This document shows, one piece after another, positions 7,562-17,163 of a stretch of DNA of 64,000 nt. Location of the stretch: contig JARUKZ010000008.1 of NCBI GenBank assembly GCA_029688955.1, forward strand, positions 95,064 through 159,063. Direction: 5' to 3'. Origin of the DNA: Chitinispirillales bacterium ANBcel5 (GTDB lineage: Bacteria > Fibrobacterota > Chitinivibrionia > Chitinivibrionales > Chitinispirillaceae). The translations under genes and the position numbers were made by a program. Every line of letters begins with the position of its first letter. The stretch's first letter is position 1. Under the pieces are notes generated by a model. The model did no database searches and was not told where the DNA came from. It was given only the letters and a program-made list of their open reading frames with translations.

Positions 7562-8221
7562 ATGGTCAGATACAGGGAAAAAAAACCTGCCCCGTGCCCA
7601 AGAATCACCGTACCTGATGTTGCCCAGAAAGCAAATGATATCGTGGTAGCCTGCACAAGAGATCGGGAGGATTTGGAAAAAGCACATTTCCAGTGGGAAA
7701 AAGTACAGAAGCTCAATGACCTGGGGTGGGAATGTATGGATGCCCAGGCAGAGTGGATATTCTGCAAAGAAAGAAGCAGAAAGGAGACAAAAGCCTTAGA
7801 ACGGTATGTAAAAGAGTGCCAATCTCTGAGACGGGAAATAACGGATGGGATGCGGGCCGCAAATACATTCAATCAGTTTCTAATAGTTATTCCTTCCTAC
7901 CGTAACAGCAAAAGCCGGGCTGAACTGGTACAGGATCTACACGACCTCTTTATTCTGTGTGAGCATTATGAGGAAGACCTTAGAAAGGGTGGGTTCAACA
8001 CAGCACTCATTCGAAAGGCTTTTGATGAATCGTGGAATCTCTCAAACCAAATCGCTGATACGGTATTAGAAAGAGAACGATTGTTAAAACAGGTTCGTCA
8101 TCGCAACGAAGTATGTAAGGCGACGGTCGATTTGATCCGCGATATAGGTGGTTTTGCCCGTACTGTCTTCGCTAACGATCCCCGGAAGAGCGATTACCGC
8201 ACCTCGAGGCGCCATTTCTGA
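7562..8221 (+). CDS. hypothetical protein, paralog of the divergent neighbour
   Basis: About 219 aa, predicted mostly helical, with many Glu/Arg/Lys and likely coiled-coil stretches. Not recognised by family. An in-frame Met at 7526 exists, but AAAGGAG 6-7 nt before the ATG at 7562 makes MVRYREKK the likely N-terminus. The central part (REDLEKAHFQWEKVQKL, then AELVQDLHDL and a late DTVLERERLL block) lines up with the 6578-7348 product, marking an old duplication with inversion. No catalytic signature or secretion signal. A partnership between the two proteins is plausible but unproven. Confidence 0.75.
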   Translation: MVRYREKKPAPCPRITVPDVAQKANDIVVACTRDREDLEKAHFQWEKVQKLNDLGWECMDAQAEWIFCKERSRKETKALERYVKECQSLRREITDGMRAANTFNQFLIVIPSYRNSKSRAELVQDLHDLFILCEHYEEDLRKGGFNTALIRKAFDESWNLSNQIADTVLERERLLKQVRHRNEVCKATVDLIRDIGGFARTVFANDPRKSDYRTSRRHF

Positions 8222-8284
8222 TAATTTATCAAAATTTATAGTAGAAACAGATTATAAGAAATAGTACATGAGAGCATTTTAAGC

Positions 8285-8475
8285 ACATCTGAGATGGGCG
8301 GACTTATTAAGGACAGTGTCCGCGAGAGTTCCGCCCATGGGCGGACTTGTTCGGGACAGTGTCCGCGAGGGTTCCGCCCATGGGCGGACTTGTTAAGGAC
8401 AGTGTCCGCAAGGGTTCCGCCCATGGGCGGAGATGTTCGGGACAGTGTCCGCAAGGGTTCCGCCCATCTCAGATG
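8285..8475. repeat. four 43-bp tandem repeats closed by inverted ends
   Basis: Units start at 8296, 8339, 8382 and 8425, each gggcggacttgtt...gtccgc...ttccgcccat. Inside each unit GCGGAC pairs with GTCCGC, and GGGCGG with CCGCCC. Single-base variants (aag/cgg, cgag/caag) distinguish the units. The whole block is bounded by catctgagatgggcgg and its reverse complement ccgcccatctcagatg. No spacers, so not CRISPR. 8222-9003 otherwise holds only this array and a further hairpin repeat A. Confidence 0.9.
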
Positions 8476-8660
8476 CCCATTATTTGCCATCCGTGACCGT
8501 AGCCGGGCTGGCAGTAATGATTACCGGAGCATGAAAAACCCTGAAATCGGCACCTGAAGGGTCTGCCGGAACCATCTGTACCCCAAAAATGGGTATCTGA
8601 TTGGTTTGCGAAGTCATCTGAAACGCGAAAACGGGTGTCGGAAACCACTACTCCTGAAAC

Positions 8661-8720
8661 AAAAGCCACTGAATGGGTTCTCCTTCTCCCCGTGGGAGAA
8701 GGGGACAGGGGATTAGGTCC
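8661..8720. repeat. hairpin repeat A, copy 4
   Basis: Begins aaaagccactgaatggg, then TCCTTCTCCC-cgt-GGGAGAAGGGG and acaggggattagg. Same family as 5574, 5821 and 6514; the preceding aaaagcca is also shared with the 5.8-kb copy. Confidence 0.8.
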
Positions 8721-9003
8721 TACCGAACCCCCCACCACCATGTTTACACCTTTCGTGAACTTCACTCGCACCACACGCCACCTCCCCCCAACCAAACACA
8801 CCCTACCACCTCTCCCCCACGGTCTAAAACCAAAGTTCACTCAGAAAGAATTTTTCAATTGCAATGATTATTGACCTGAGTTAATTTATCAATGTCCCTT
8901 ATTTTTTACTCTTTTGAACTGTGCCGCTACCAGTTGTTTTCGCCGGTTTTATAGTATAACAAAACCAACGTGCTAAGTGCCAACGGAAAGGTAAGATACA
9001 CAA

Positions 9004-9483
9004 ATGACCTCAGCAACTGCTGAAAGTACCTTCATTCCTCAGGATACCTATAATACCATATTAAAGAACATGCCCATCGCCTGTGTGGATTTTGTGCTTA
9101 TAGCTGATGGAAAGGCGCTTCTTGTTTTAAGAAAGGATGCTCCTGCCAGGGGACAGTGGTGGGTGCCCGGTGGACGTATTATAAAAGGCGAAATGATGCG
9201 TGAGACCGCCGCACGAAAAGCGACCGAGGAGGTGGGTATAGAGGTACATGTGGGGCCAATAATCCATACCGACGAAACGATTTTTCCCGATGGCCCCTGT
9301 GCGATACCGGTACACAGTATCAATACCTGTTTTTTTGTCTATCCTGCAGAGGGAAGCACCACTCCTTTTCTGGATTCTCATCACGAAGAGTTTCGTTGGG
9401 TAGAAAACATTGAGCCGGGACTTCACCCCTATGTGCGCAGATGTCTTGCAGGAGCCGGTTTAAAGGAGAGTGGCGAGAGTTAA
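9004..9483 (+). CDS. gmm: GDP-mannose mannosyl hydrolase (Nudix)
   Basis: Nudix hydrolase predicted to cut GDP-mannose to GDP and mannose. The Nudix box at residues 57-79 reads GGRIIKGE-x7-RKATEEVG. The first Glu of the usual REUXEE is Lys, and GDP-mannose hydrolases are known for a missing Nudix Glu. A later DSHHEEFRW matches the position of the catalytic His segment (QHDDYRW) in the E. coli enzyme. Length 159 aa is typical. It precedes fcl and gmd on the same strand, as part of a GDP-sugar module, and would set the balance of GDP-mannose available for fucose synthesis. A general Nudix role is the alternative. Confidence 0.78.
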   Translation: MTSATAESTFIPQDTYNTILKNMPIACVDFVLIADGKALLVLRKDAPARGQWWVPGGRIIKGEMMRETAARKATEEVGIEVHVGPIIHTDETIFPDGPCAIPVHSINTCFFVYPAEGSTTPFLDSHHEEFRWVENIEPGLHPYVRRCLAGAGLKESGES

Positions 9484-9616
9484 CGGTGCCCAAAACAGAT
9501 CCGTGCATCTATGACGGGCGGTACAGTCAGTGTGTATACGTGGTAAGTTGATATAAAAGGTAATAGTTGAAACACAACGGCAAACATTCACCCGGAACAA
9601 AGAAAGCAGGTAGCAA

Positions 9617-10576
9617 ATGGAATTGCAGGAAAAGATTTTTGTAGCCGGCCATCGCGGTCTTGTGGGATCTGCGCTCTGTAAAATGCTTCGTAAAAAAGGG
9701 TATAAAAATATTATCACCCGCACCCGTGATGAGCTTGATCTTCTGGACCAGGCCCGGGTAGAACAGTTCTTTAAAGAGGAAAAACCAGATTATGTGTTTC
9801 TCGCTGCGGCAAAGGTGGGCGGGATTTACGCCAATAACACCTATCCCGCGGAGTTTGCCTATTCAAATATGCAGATACAAAACAACATCGTACACTCCTC
9901 CTATAAATCCGGGGTGCAAAAGCTCTGTTTTCTTGGCTCTTCCTGCATCTATCCCAAATTCGCGCCACAGCCCATGAAAGAGGAACACCTTCTTACAGGG
10001 CAGCTTGAGCCAACCAACCAGGCATATGCTTTAGCCAAAATAGCGGGAATTACCATGTGCCAAAGCTACAACAAGCAGTATGGTACCAATTTTATCAGTG
10101 TGATGCCTACCAACCTTTTTGGTCCGGGGGATAACTATGATCCCATGAATTCTCATGTACTGCCCGCCTTTATAAGAAGATTTCATGAGGCTAAGGAAAA
10201 CGATACTCCGGTAGTAACCATTTGGGGCACCGGTACACCAAAACGGGAATTTCTCTACTCAGAGGATCTGGCGGATGCCTGTATCTATCTCATGAACAAC
10301 TATAATGATAGTGAGATTGTAAATATCGGAACCGGCATCGAGGTTAGCATCGCTCAACTGGCTCTTGCCGTTAAAGAGGTGGTTGGTTATGAAGGAGAGA
10401 TTGAGTACGATTCCACAAAGCCCGACGGCACACCCAGAAAACTTCTTGATTGCGCCAAAATCCACGATCTTGGATGGAAACATAACACAGGACTTAAAGA
10501 GGGTATTGAAGCAGCGTACGAAGATTTTTTACAGAGATGGAAAGAGGGTTGCTTTTCTGAACCCCAGCACGCGTAA
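9617..10576 (+). CDS. fcl: GDP-L-fucose synthase
   Basis: Epimerase/reductase that turns GDP-4-keto-6-deoxymannose into GDP-L-fucose with NADPH. Short-chain dehydrogenase fold: cofactor loop GHRGLVG at 11-17, AAAKVGGI near 63, catalytic Ser in GSSCIYP (107-113), Tyr and Lys in YALAK (137-141), and [12 protein letters not shown]. 319 aa is normal. Read in the same direction as gmm and gmd, with gaps of 133 and 81 bp. Supplies fucose donors to the glycosyltransferases downstream. Confidence 0.95.
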   Translation: MELQEKIFVAGHRGLVGSALCKMLRKKGYKNIITRTRDELDLLDQARVEQFFKEEKPDYVFLAAAKVGGIYANNTYPAEFAYSNMQIQNNIVHSSYKSGVQKLCFLGSSCIYPKFAPQPMKEEHLLTGQLEPTNQAYALAKIAGITMCQSYNKQYGTNFISVMPTNLFGPGDNYDPMNSHVLPAFIRRFHEAKENDTPVVTIWGTGTPKREFLYSEDLADACIYLMNNYNDSEIVNIGTGIEVSIAQLALAVKEVVGYEGEIEYDSTKPDGTPRKLLDCAKIHDLGWKHNTGLKEGIEAAYEDFLQRWKEGCFSEPQHA

Positions 10577-10657
10577 ACAGCTATTCATCACAGCACAGAG
10601 CACTGCGGTACCGCGCTCTTTGCGGTGTTACAGAACGGACAAAGGAGATAAAAGTAA

Positions 10658-11722
10658 ATGCGTAAAGTTGCCCTTATTACCGGTATAACAGGCCAGGATG
10701 GTTCCTATCTTGCGGAAATTCTGCTGGATAAGGAGTATGATATTCATGGTATCGTGAGGCGGACTTCACAGTATAACCGGGGAAGAATAGAGCCCATTCG
10801 TGAGATGGCCGCGGCCAGGGGCAGAAAGTTTGAACTGCACTATGGTGATATGTGTGATTCAAGCAGCCTTCATCGTATAATATCTATTGCCAAACCCTTT
10901 GAAATCTATAACCTTGCTGCCCAGAGCCATGTACGGGTATCGTTTGATGAGCCTGAGTACACCAGTGATGTGGATGGCATAGGCGTTATGCGGCTTCTGG
11001 AAGCCATACGGCAGACCGGGCTGGATTGTCGGTTTTATCAGGCTTCAACCTCTGAACTCTATGGTAAGGTCCATGAAGTTCCTCAAACGGAAAACACCCC
11101 GTTTCACCCCCGATCAACCTATGCGGTTGCCAAGATGTACGCATTCTGGATAGTGAAACACTACCGTGAAGCGTACGGTTTTCATGGCAGTAACGGGATT
11201 CTCTTTAATCATGAATCGCCACGAAGGGGTGAAAATTTTGTGACAAGAAAGATCACCTACTCTTTGGCCCGTATCCTTGCCGGTAAACAGAAGGTATTGC
11301 GCCTTGGTAATCTTGACGCAAAGCGTGACTGGGGTTACGCGAAAGATTACTGTTATATGATGTGGCGGATGCTCCAGGAGGAGGAGCCCGATGATTATGT
11401 TGTTGCCACAGGAGAGACCCACTCGGTGCGGGAATTTGTTGAGCTTGCAACAAAGCATGCGGGTTTTGATCTTGTGTGGGAGGGTGAAGGGGTAAATGAG
11501 AAGGGCATCGATCGTAACACCAACAAAGTAATCGTTGAGATCGATCCGCGCTATTACCGTCCCTCTGAGGTTGATCTTCTTTTGGGTGATCCAACCAAAG
11601 CCAAAGAGAAACTGGGCTGGACACCAGAGGTGAAATTTGAAGAGTTGGTGGAGATTATGATGCAGGCAGATTTGGAGCTTTTGGGAGTGCAACGTTGCAA
11701 AGATGCCGGTGTGGTAGTGTGA
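10658..11722 (+). CDS. gmd: GDP-mannose 4,6-dehydratase
   Basis: First committed step to GDP-fucose or GDP-rhamnose: NADP-dependent conversion of GDP-mannose to GDP-4-keto-6-deoxymannose. Motifs: TGITGQDG (8-15), [27 protein letters not shown], active-site STSELYG (130-136), YAVAK (155-159) and [16 protein letters not shown]. 354 aa is full length. AAAGGAG lies 8-9 nt before the ATG. Last gene of the gmm-fcl-gmd module. Confidence 0.97.
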   Translation: MRKVALITGITGQDGSYLAEILLDKEYDIHGIVRRTSQYNRGRIEPIREMAAARGRKFELHYGDMCDSSSLHRIISIAKPFEIYNLAAQSHVRVSFDEPEYTSDVDGIGVMRLLEAIRQTGLDCRFYQASTSELYGKVHEVPQTENTPFHPRSTYAVAKMYAFWIVKHYREAYGFHGSNGILFNHESPRRGENFVTRKITYSLARILAGKQKVLRLGNLDAKRDWGYAKDYCYMMWRMLQEEEPDDYVVATGETHSVREFVELATKHAGFDLVWEGEGVNEKGIDRNTNKVIVEIDPRYYRPSEVDLLLGDPTKAKEKLGWTPEVKFEELVEIMMQADLELLGVQRCKDAGVVV

Positions 11723-11785
11723 GATTGGGGGGCGGAGTTTAGGGGGTAATAGGGAGATTTTCATCCCGACCGTTGCCCCCTTCCT

Positions 11786-11812
11786 CTCGTACAGGAAGAG
11801 GAACACGCAGTA
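11786..11812. repeat. degenerate hairpin repeat after gmd
   Basis: CTTCCT/AGGAAG arms around ctcgtac, followed by aggaacacgcag, a worn copy of the ctctcccacaggagagggacacgcag block at 5.7 and 6.4 kb. It could slow transcription after gmd, but there is no T-run. Confidence 0.5.
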
Positions 11813-11996
11813 GCAGTGTTTTTAACATTATAGTTAGATTTTGCGCAGATACACCCAAAAGGCTGCGCCAGTTCTCCGGTCTTTGAGCGGGAGACGAAAA
11901 GTTGGTGAAAAGTCTGTAGTATTATGGCATAAGCGATAGCTGTTCAAATGCAGGTTTTTCAATTTTTCTAAGGCATTACAATCAAAAGGTAAAGAA

Positions 11997-13289
11997 TTGA
12001 ACATTTTACACATCGTTTCCGGTAATTTAAATGGTGGTGCATTCAGAGGAGCTTACTGGCTTCATAAAGGTTTGCAGAAAATTGGTGTTGATTCCATAAT
12101 GCTAACCAACAGTCGTGATACAGGAAATGATGACTCCATCGTAAGCATCAGAAAAAATCCCAAATCCAAAATTGTCGCGGAGATACGACCTCGTTTAGAT
12201 CGTTTACCACTCCTGTTTTATAGAAATAGAAGTAAAAAGATATTCAGTACCGCCATAACCGGATTTGATTTTACCAAAACAGCGGAATACAGAAATGCGG
12301 ATATCATTCACCTGCATTGGATTAATGCCGGGTTTGTTAACATAAAGGACCTCAAACAAATTACTAAACCCATTGTATGGACTTTGCGAGATATGTGGCC
12401 AATGACTGGTGGGTGCCATTATAGCATACAATGTAATAATTTTAAAACAGGTTGTGGAAACTGTTGGCAGCTATCATCTAAAAGAAGCCTTGATCTTTCC
12501 AGGTTTATTTTAAAAAGAAAGCTAAAACACCTACCCTACAATATGAAGCTTATTGGAATAAGCAACTGGATGAGTAGTCTTGCTCAATCGAGTATCCTGT
12601 TTAAACAGCACGACATAAGAACGATTTATAATAACATCAACTGCAAAGAGTTTTTTTCGATAGAAAAAACTACTGCCAGAGAGATTCTTGGCATTAAAAC
12701 CGATAAAAAAATCCTACTGTGCGGTTCTACAAACATCAGCGATTTTTATAAAGGATTTTCAAAGCTTGCAGACGCATTACAAAATCTAAACAAAAACAGA
12801 ATAATGTTGCTTTTTTTCGGGTCTGCTTCAAACGAATTCCTTACCTCACTTGGCTATGAATACAAGAGCCTGGGATTTTTAAATGATAATATTTCTTTGC
12901 GATTAGCTTATTCTGCCAGTGACGTATTTGTAGCTCCAAGTTTAATGGATGCATTTGGAAAAACAATCGCAGAATCCATGGCTTGCGGAACACCCACGGT
13001 GTGCTTTAATGCAACAGGGCCAGGCGAGATTGTGGATCACAAGATAAATGGCTATGCAGCTACCCCGTTTGAACCGGATGATTTGGCCAAAGGGATTAAA
13101 TGGGTATTGGAACACCCTAATTACCAGGCGTTAACCCAAAAGGCACGAAAAAAAGTTTTAACTAATTTCGATAACAGTGTTATAGCAAAAAAATACTATG
13201 ATTTGTACCAGGAACTGCTGAACAATGCGACCCTCACGGCCGCACAATCCTCATCGAAGCCCGGGAATTACGGGTTCGTAACGCTATAA
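11997..13289 (+). CDS. glycosyltransferase family 4 (WcaC-like)
   Basis: Predicted GT-B glycosyltransferase of surface-polysaccharide synthesis. N-terminal SGNLNGGAFRGAYWLHKGL, a TLRDMWPMTGGCHYSIQC stretch followed by CGNCW as in WcaC-type enzymes, and the C-terminal donor-binding region APSLMDAFGKTIAESMACG. No ATG fits; the start is TTG at 11997 after AAAGGT. The natural family end is near DLYQELL. The last roughly 20 residues are read through DNA antisense to the neighbouring secreted protein, so the two genes overlap tail to tail by 56 bp. The sugar is unknown; proximity to gmd suggests a GDP-sugar donor. Confidence 0.85.
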   Translation: MNILHIVSGNLNGGAFRGAYWLHKGLQKIGVDSIMLTNSRDTGNDDSIVSIRKNPKSKIVAEIRPRLDRLPLLFYRNRSKKIFSTAITGFDFTKTAEYRNADIIHLHWINAGFVNIKDLKQITKPIVWTLRDMWPMTGGCHYSIQCNNFKTGCGNCWQLSSKRSLDLSRFILKRKLKHLPYNMKLIGISNWMSSLAQSSILFKQHDIRTIYNNINCKEFFSIEKTTAREILGIKTDKKILLCGSTNISDFYKGFSKLADALQNLNKNRIMLLFFGSASNEFLTSLGYEYKSLGFLNDNISLRLAYSASDVFVAPSLMDAFGKTIAESMACGTPTVCFNATGPGEIVDHKINGYAATPFEPDDLAKGIKWVLEHPNYQALTQKARKKVLTNFDNSVIAKKYYDLYQELLNNATLTAAQSSSKPGNYGFVTL

Positions 13290-16200
13290 TATACACCCCA
13301 CTCCCCACAGGATTACCGTTGGAAAGCTTTCCATCCCAATAGGCCGTATAGCTGCCGGGACGCATATTTCTGTTCACAAGATCGGTTACTCTCCTGCCCC
13401 GAAGATCAAAGATTTCCATGGTCACCCGCGTACGACTGTCATCAATGGAACCATCTGAATTGAAAGTAAAGGGTACCTGATAGGGAATCTTTACCAATGC
13501 GCCGGGCCTTACCACCCGTGCTTTAGAATTTTTGAAGGCCAACCGCTGCGGAAATTCCGAAAATGCCGAACCACTGGTGGTAACTATGAGCGTACGCTCA
13601 AAGGTTTCGCTGTTATCGGCAATGGTTATATAGGTACCATCCTCTATCTCGGTAAAATTATCACGTTCCGCCAAGATTATTCTGTAATCGCCCGTGTTAT
13701 CGAGACCATCAAAACGGATTCGTGTAGAAGCCGAACCACCCTTATGGGGTGAAAAGGAGAGGGTAAAGGTCTGCGTGGAATCGGAAAGCCAGGTTCTGCG
13801 AAAATCGCTTGAAAACGCGGGGGTTACGGTGTTCCAGTCGGGACGATTGAAAAAGAGTTGCCGGCCACCATCGGGACGTGTTGGTTTAGGCTGATCGAGG
13901 TAATCACGCCGGTTAAGTGCGTTCTGAGAAAAACCAAAAAAGGTCTGTTGGTCGGTGTACCCCTCTGTTTCCGCGATGATCTGCACCACCCAGTCGGTTT
14001 CTTCACTACCCACCCTCTTTTGCAGAACCGGTAACTCCTGCTCCTTTTCAATATAAGGGAATCCATCAAGCTCCACTTTCCGCTCTCCCTCGGGATTGTA
14101 GAGATACCCGGTCCAGGGTTTCATCAGATCCCCTGCCCGTTCAAAATCCTGGATGTGTTCATTCCAGCGCCACAACTCATTTTTTCCGCTCCAGCGCACC
14201 GGATAGGTATAAGGGGAACCGATATACTGCCACTCTCTGCTGTTTTCAAACTCAAAGGTGTAAGGACCACTAAACAGTTCACTCTCCTCTATGGTGTACA
14301 CTACCGGTTCTTTGGCAGTGTACCAGTAGGCATTCCCCACCGCTGGAGATTCAACAGCTTTAAATCCCAGTGGAACTGTAATCCCACCATTAAGCCCCAG
14401 GTCTTTGAGCACCTCTGAGGTAGATCGGTTCTCTGTGCTTTGCTGCGCGCCACTTTTTAGGAGCCGTCGCACCGTTCCATCACCCGAAAACGAAAGGTTT
14501 TGGGATGGGAAAGCAACAAGCGCCCAGTTTGATGATGGAACCGCGCGTACGGTAACACTTGAAACAGTTACAGTATCGTTGATACTATCATCACCATCAG
14601 AGCGCAGTGGAGTAACCGCAATCGCGAATTCCCCATCAGGAAGGGGGTAGATATCGATTTCGCTACTCTGTGTGGTATACTCAAAAACTGTAGTCTCGTC
14701 AGACAGGTCGGTAACCTGCACACGGTTTCCCCCCGGAACAAAGCTTTCGGCCGCTATTGTGTAACGCACCAAAGAACCGTAAACAGAACGATGGAAACTG
14801 CCTACGACTTCAGGCAGTGAAGTATCAAAGTGGCGCTCTATGTAATCCCCGGGCAAGACCCCCTCAATACCCTTATACTTAGCACGCATTACCAGCTCGC
14901 CCGGAGCGGTTCTGAATACAACGGTATCATGTTGTGCGGAGCGGTAGATAACCGGAAACTCTGTACCGTTACTGGCCACCCGAAGAGTTACATCCATTTT
15001 GTTGAGGTAATTGGTTCTGGCAAAAACAAAGGATGCCCTGTCGCGGTAAATATGCTTCTCCTGTAAAATGGGAAGGAGTGGCTGGCGGTGATCATAGTTC
15101 TCTACCATCGCCAAAATATCCGGAAGCATCTCCGGTCTGAACGCTTTAGCCCCTACATTTTCTCTTCCAACAAAGCCACCGCCCCGCTGCCGTTGAAGCT
15201 CTTTGGCTTCGGTAAGGGTGGAAACGGTGTCGTTACGGGTGACGAGGCCGTATTCTGGGATTTGGCTTGCTATGCGACTTCTGCTTTCACCAACAATGAT
15301 GTTATCGGTGATGATGTTGCCTTTGGGAGTATCGGGTTCATCATCCAGTATAAATTGAAGTGCAGGAAAATTGGTGGTCCAGGGTGGCGCTTTATAGGGC
15401 TTTGAAACAAGACGTTCATAGGCTGTTCCACCGGGCAGGATATGTTTGCGAAAAGGTCCTGTTTCTGACATTGCTCGATTATCGGCAGCAATCCAACGAG
15501 AACAGTTGGAAATGATGTTACCTCTAAAAAAAATATCCCTGCCACCTCCGAGTTTAAAAGCTGTGGGAACATTTTCAATCAGGTTATTCTCAACTACGAG
15601 ACCACTGACCATATCATCGAGATAGACTCCATTTATATCACCAGTACCTGATGAATGCAGATAGTTTTGACTTATTATGTTACCCCGGGCGGTCCAGTCG
15701 CGACCGGTATAGATAATACCCATATCCTGAGATTCTCTGCAGACATCATATACTTCGTTATATTTAAAGATGTTATTTAGACCATTAATTTCCATACCCT
15801 GATGTGGTGCCCCAAAGGCAGTGTTGAATAAAACGGTATTCCCACTTCCCGCAAGACGAACCGCTGCTGAATACGTTTTTCTGAATCTTCCCCAATTACT
15901 TAGTGTGTTACCAACAACAAGATTTCCGCTTTTGTTTTGTTCTTTTACATCGCCAGAATTGACAGAGATGGCATTACGCCCTGTATAACTTACATTGTTA
16001 TTTAAAATTAGTACAACCGAGCTGTTTGATACTGAAATGCCATTCCCGCCAGTATTTCTAATTTCGCATGATATCAGCTTAATGTTATTGCACTGGTGAA
16101 CATGTACACCGTGCCTGCCGGAAAAAGAGATTGAGATATCAGAGATAATGACATCATTAGACCTGGTGATATTTAACAAATTTTCATGGTTGGCGGTTAG

Positions 16201-17037
16201 AACATACTCCGGTACCTGGTTATCCAATGGCCACAGGAAAAGCTGATTAGTTCCAGTATCAATTACCCAATCGCCCGGTTTTTTAATTTCATTTAAAATA
16301 TTAAGTGCATAAAACCTTTGGCCCTCACGAAACCCATAAGGACTTTTTCTACTGGGCACAATAATTACATCATCAACTACATTCTTAGGAAAGAAATAAT
16401 TTGCATACCAATCATGGTACCAAAACCCAAAAAACGCAATTCTGTCCTTTTCCTCTACCCAATTAGATGCACCCTGTGTTTCCAATGCATACGTACTGCC
16501 ATCTCCAATGGCTCTTACATTTTCAATTGTGGTGTACCCTGAATCTGGCCACCGGGTTAAGTTGAGTGGTGTATCTCCTGAAACTAATCTGGGCAGAATT
16601 TGCTGCCCTAAAACTTTTTCATTCCAAAAATCAGTTGCATTAACCCCGATCTCACTTAGTGATACCTTTCTTATTTCGTCTCTGAAGTCTCCGGGTACTC
16701 CTAGCACAATATCATCGTCGTTAATGGGTCCCAACTGGTGAGATGGTATTGTAATACCACCCATTATTCTTACATTTGCACCATTTTCAGATTTTATTGT
16801 AAGGCCATCGACATTATCGATAAAGATCTGATTGCCAATGAGATAGCTACCCTCCTGTACTATTATTGTATCGCAAGCGGGACTGTTTTGAAGTGAATTT
16901 ATAGCATCTTGAATGTTTGAGAATGGGTCACTGTATTCACCAGTTGCACTATCCAAACCATTGGGTGAAACATAGATTACATTGCCAGCCATGCTTAGTG
17001 TGTAATAAAGAATTATTACTAGTAAGGACAAATACAT
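13234..17037 (-). CDS. secreted right-handed beta-helix protein with C-terminal sorting domain
   Basis: Large exported protein (about 1267 aa) with a signal peptide (hydrophobic YLSLLVIILYYTLSMAG). Residues about 20-480 form parallel beta-helix repeats (GLTIKSENG, NDVIISDISI, NTGGNGISVSNS, GNIISQNYLHSSG), the fold of pectate lyases and alginate epimerases. A long beta-rich middle follows. The last 95 residues are a FlgD-like domain (EIFDLRGRRV, WDGKLSNGNPVGSGVYIIAL) ending MRIVRP, matching the end of the 49272-52001 product. A GTG at 17049 overlaps the ribosome site GTGGAG, so the ATG at 17037 is chosen. Distal gene of EPS locus 1. A lyase or epimerase role is inferred; no catalytic residues could be assigned. 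Confidence 0.88.
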   Translation of the reverse strand: MYLSLLVIILYYTLSMAGNVIYVSPNGLDSATGEYSDPFSNIQDAINSLQNSPACDTIIVQEGSYLIGNQIFIDNVDGLTIKSENGANVRIMGGITIPSHQLGPINDDDIVLGVPGDFRDEIRKVSLSEIGVNATDFWNEKVLGQQILPRLVSGDTPLNLTRWPDSGYTTIENVRAIGDGSTYALETQGASNWVEEKDRIAFFGFWYHDWYANYFFPKNVVDDVIIVPSRKSPYGFREGQRFYALNILNEIKKPGDWVIDTGTNQLFLWPLDNQVPEYVLTANHENLLNITRSNDVIISDISISFSGRHGVHVHQCNNIKLISCEIRNTGGNGISVSNSSVVLILNNNVSYTGRNAISVNSGDVKEQNKSGNLVVGNTLSNWGRFRKTYSAAVRLAGSGNTVLFNTAFGAPHQGMEINGLNNIFKYNEVYDVCRESQDMGIIYTGRDWTARGNIISQNYLHSSGTGDINGVYLDDMVSGLVVENNLIENVPTAFKLGGGRDIFFRGNIISNCSRWIAADNRAMSETGPFRKHILPGGTAYERLVSKPYKAPPWTTNFPALQFILDDEPDTPKGNIITDNIIVGESRSRIASQIPEYGLVTRNDTVSTLTEAKELQRQRGGGFVGRENVGAKAFRPEMLPDILAMVENYDHRQPLLPILQEKHIYRDRASFVFARTNYLNKMDVTLRVASNGTEFPVIYRSAQHDTVVFRTAPGELVMRAKYKGIEGVLPGDYIERHFDTSLPEVVGSFHRSVYGSLVRYTIAAESFVPGGNRVQVTDLSDETTVFEYTTQSSEIDIYPLPDGEFAIAVTPLRSDGDDSINDTVTVSSVTVRAVPSSNWALVAFPSQNLSFSGDGTVRRLLKSGAQQSTENRSTSEVLKDLGLNGGITVPLGFKAVESPAVGNAYWYTAKEPVVYTIEESELFSGPYTFEFENSREWQYIGSPYTYPVRWSGKNELWRWNEHIQDFERAGDLMKPWTGYLYNPEGERKVELDGFPYIEKEQELPVLQKRVGSEETDWVVQIIAETEGYTDQQTFFGFSQNALNRRDYLDQPKPTRPDGGRQLFFNRPDWNTVTPAFSSDFRRTWLSDSTQTFTLSFSPHKGGSASTRIRFDGLDNTGDYRIILAERDNFTEIEDGTYITIADNSETFERTLIVTTSGSAFSEFPQRLAFKNSKARVVRPGALVKIPYQVPFTFNSDGSIDDSRTRVTMEIFDLRGRRVTDLVNRNMRPGSYTAYWDGKLSNGNPVGSGVYIIALRTRNSRASMRIVRP

Positions 17038-17120
17038 AAAATTCTCCACAGTTGATTTATTATATAAATTGTACTGCAGAGTACCAGACTGTGCAATATA
17101 TAAATGCCAAACCAGCTTCT

Positions 17121-17159
17121 AAAAAAAACACATTTGGAATGTTTAATAGGGGATTAAAC
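17121..17159 (-). terminator. possible weak terminator
   Basis: On the minus strand, just after the stop of the 17164-18342 gene, GTTTAAT-cccct-ATTAAAC (17159-17141) is followed about 12 nt later by eight T. The stem is AT-only at its ends and the T-run is distant, so at best it gives partial termination before the beta-helix gene. Confidence 0.35.
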
Positions 17160-17163
17160 TATA

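Noticed and set aside
8296..8467. CRISPR array
   Set aside because: Units are contiguous and nearly identical over all 43 bp; there are no unique spacers and no cas genes in the window.
11253..11806. Minus-strand ORFs of 123 and 230 aa
   Set aside because: Antisense to gmd, which is full length with all motifs.
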